This document shows, one piece after another, positions 6,342 through 7,469 of a stretch of DNA of 7,469 nucleotides (positions within the stretch are counted from its first letter, which is position 1; each line of letters starts with the position of its first letter). Source of the stretch: Candidatus Cloacimonadota bacterium (GTDB lineage Bacteria; Cloacimonadota; Cloacimonadia; Cloacimonadales; Cloacimonadaceae). The translations under genes were made by a program, and so were the position numbers. Below the pieces are notes generated by a model, which saw only the letters and a program-made list of their open reading frames with translations, had not been told where the DNA came from and made no database searches. The stretch is taken from NCBI GenBank assembly GCA_023228285.1, contig JALOBM010000092.1:1-7469 (forward strand), written 5' to 3'.

Positions 6342-7274
6342 ATGAGGAGCACATTTTCGGTATTGTTTTTAAGCGGATTTACCTTTCTGTTGTCATGCCA
6401 ATCTGACTATGACTTTGGTATTGATACAAGTAGTCAAATCATTGTTAATGGGTTGTTTCAGCCCGATAGCAATTGGATTATTGGTATTTACAAAACCCCT
6501 AGCTCTTTATGGGACTATAAATTTTTACCTATCGACAATGCTGAAGTGTTGATCTCTGTTGGAGATTTTAAGTTTCCTCTGGTTCAAAAATCCAACGGCC
6601 TTGTCACTACCTATACTTCAGAATCAGAAGTTGTCCCGAGCCTGATAAATCAAAATTTCAAATTGGAGGTACACAAAGATGATCTGATGATTTCGGCAAT
6701 AAGTTATATTCCGGCTATGCCTCAATATTCATGGGCGGTGGAAGAGTATAAGGTAGAAAAATTCGACAAGGAGCCTTCAGATCCTTACTTCGATTTATTG
6801 ATTGATGTTTTAATCAGCATCAGTTTCGATTTTGAAAATGATCAAAACCGTTTTTATAACATTGTGGCCAGGTACAGACCGAACTCAATCTTTAGTCAGA
6901 TGTACTCCGATTCTGTTTATGATAATATCAAGACCTCTATAGAGTTCCCATCTGCCTTTTCTTCAATACGTATTTCAGATGGAGATTTTGTTGATTTGAG
7001 AACTCAATCTGATGCAACTAATTTATTGGTCAAGGTACAGGGAAGCCTGAGGCATACCAGGGTTGATCATGATTCCATATACTTAATTGTTTCATCAATT
7101 ACTCCAGATTATTTTAATTATCAGAAGAAAATACTCGACCAGTATATTACTAGTCAGGATCTTTTTAGTGAGCCAGTTCAAATTCCAGGAAATATTGAAG
7201 GTGGATTGGGTATTTTTTCTGGGATTTATGGTAAAATGGAACTCATAGAAATCAAGTCTGTTGTTTTGCAATAG
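6342..7274 (+). CDS. DUF4249 family lipoprotein, receptor partner
   Basis: Predicted lipoprotein of 310 residues with a lipobox LLSC (cysteine 19). The following residues, QSDYD, are acidic and resemble the surface-export signal of Bacteroidota lipoproteins, so exposure on the cell surface is likely. The body follows the DUF4249 plan: QIIVNGLFQPDSNWIIGIYK (32-51), IDNAEVLIS (64-72), a strand FKLEVHKDD with ISAISYIPAMP (106-127), then FDFENDQNRFYNIVARY further on. Family members are usually encoded immediately after TonB-dependent receptors, as here: the ATG is 4 nt past the receptor stop, suggesting translational coupling. The biochemical role of DUF4249 is not established. A lid or ligand-capture role analogous to SusD is a guess from context. 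The gene is intact and close in composition to the receptor gene. Confidence 0.9.
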   Translation: MRSTFSVLFLSGFTFLLSCQSDYDFGIDTSSQIIVNGLFQPDSNWIIGIYKTPSSLWDYKFLPIDNAEVLISVGDFKFPLVQKSNGLVTTYTSESEVVPSLINQNFKLEVHKDDLMISAISYIPAMPQYSWAVEEYKVEKFDKEPSDPYFDLLIDVLISISFDFENDQNRFYNIVARYRPNSIFSQMYSDSVYDNIKTSIEFPSAFSSIRISDGDFVDLRTQSDATNLLVKVQGSLRHTRVDHDSIYLIVSSITPDYFNYQKKILDQYITSQDLFSEPVQIPGNIEGGLGIFSGIYGKMELIEIKSVVLQ

Positions 7275-7294
7275 TAAGCAGTCTAATACTTTAG
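7265..7294 (+). promoter_or_regulatory. Candidate Bacteroidota promoter reading into the right terminal repeat
   Basis: TTTG at 7265-7268 (inside the end of the DUF4249 gene) and TACTTTAG at 7287-7294 are separated by 18 nt. This fits a Bacteroidota promoter with one mismatch in the -7 element. Transcription would start near 7301 and run into the repeat at 7343. If the ends join, it would continue into the FISUMP gene with a leader of about 190 nt. This is a consensus match only. Confidence 0.3.
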
Positions 7295-7342
7295 GTTGCA
7301 GGAAAACTTCTTTGCCATTTCGCACCACAAATCATTTAAGGG

Positions 7343-7469
7343 ACCAAGTCAGGAGGTTCCCTTTTGCTCAATTCTATGATAAACAAGTAACTGATTCCTG
7401 CACAATCCTAACACAGATGACTAACCTATCTGAACCATCCAGTGCAGTTTGCTCAAAATTTTTTCCTAT
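7343..7469. repeat. 127-bp terminal direct repeat, right copy
   Basis: These bases are identical to 1-127, and the window ends exactly at the end of the repeat. Before it, 7275-7342 is short non-coding sequence with no clear terminator hairpin. Joined to the left copy, the gap between the DUF4249 stop and the FISUMP start would be 218 nt. Confidence 0.97.
7358..7409 (+). repeat. 52-bp dispersed direct repeat, copy inside right terminal repeat
   Basis: This is the same 52 bp as 16-67 and 2303-2354. It begins 63 nt after the candidate -7 element at 7287-7294. The internal copy begins 64 nt after its own -7 element at 2231-2238. On a closed circle this copy and copy 1 are one and the same. Confidence 0.95.

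Noticed and set aside
3911..7274. SusC/SusD polysaccharide utilisation locus.
   Set aside because: No SusD-like protein or glycan-active enzyme is present, and the partner lipoprotein follows the DUF4249 plan.
1..7469. Genes on the minus strand.
   Set aside because: All minus-strand frames found are short, lie antisense to solid + strand genes, and encode no recognisable motif.

Overview
The window looks like Bacteroidota DNA. Almost every product carries an N-terminal lipoprotein signal with a lipobox cysteine. There is a TonB-dependent receptor with the N-terminal carboxypeptidase-regulatory-like domain typical of that phylum, next to a DUF4249-type lipoprotein. There is also a FISUMP (Fibrobacter succinogenes major paralogous) domain protein. 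Start codons are mostly preceded by A-rich stretches rather than Shine-Dalgarno motifs, and the two best promoter candidates follow the Bacteroidota pattern (TTTG or TTG plus TAnnTTTG). All genes are on the + strand. I see no RNA gene, CRISPR, transposase, integrase, replication or mobilisation gene.

Layout. Bases 1-127 are repeated exactly at 7343-7469, so the sequence closes into a 7342-bp circle, or is one unit of a tandem arrangement. A 52-bp core of that repeat (16-67 and 7358-7409) occurs a third time inside the window at 2303-2354. It splits the circle into two modules in the same orientation. Module 1 (151-2152, roughly 50% GC in hand-counted lines) encodes a PKD plus FISUMP lipoprotein and a DUF4249-like lipoprotein. 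Module 2 (2475-7274, roughly 40% GC) encodes a 30-residue lipopeptide, two paralogous small lipoproteins of unknown family, an 808-residue TonB-dependent receptor and a second DUF4249 lipoprotein. Its genes are separated by only 4-21 nt, so it reads as one operon.

How the genes may work together. Module 2 looks like an outer-membrane uptake or surface complex in which a receptor without SusD is served by lipoproteins. Module 1 supplies further predicted surface lipoproteins but no receptor. The 52-bp element sits upstream of the first gene of each module. In both places it lies 63-64 nt downstream of a candidate -7 promoter element, so it may be a shared leader or regulatory sequence as well as a site for recombination. 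The substrate is unknown.

Main caution: 127 bp is a standard largest k-mer length in de Bruijn graph assembly. The closure could therefore reflect a real circle, a tandem duplication, or a repeat-induced assembly loop. The absence of any replication gene favours the last two.
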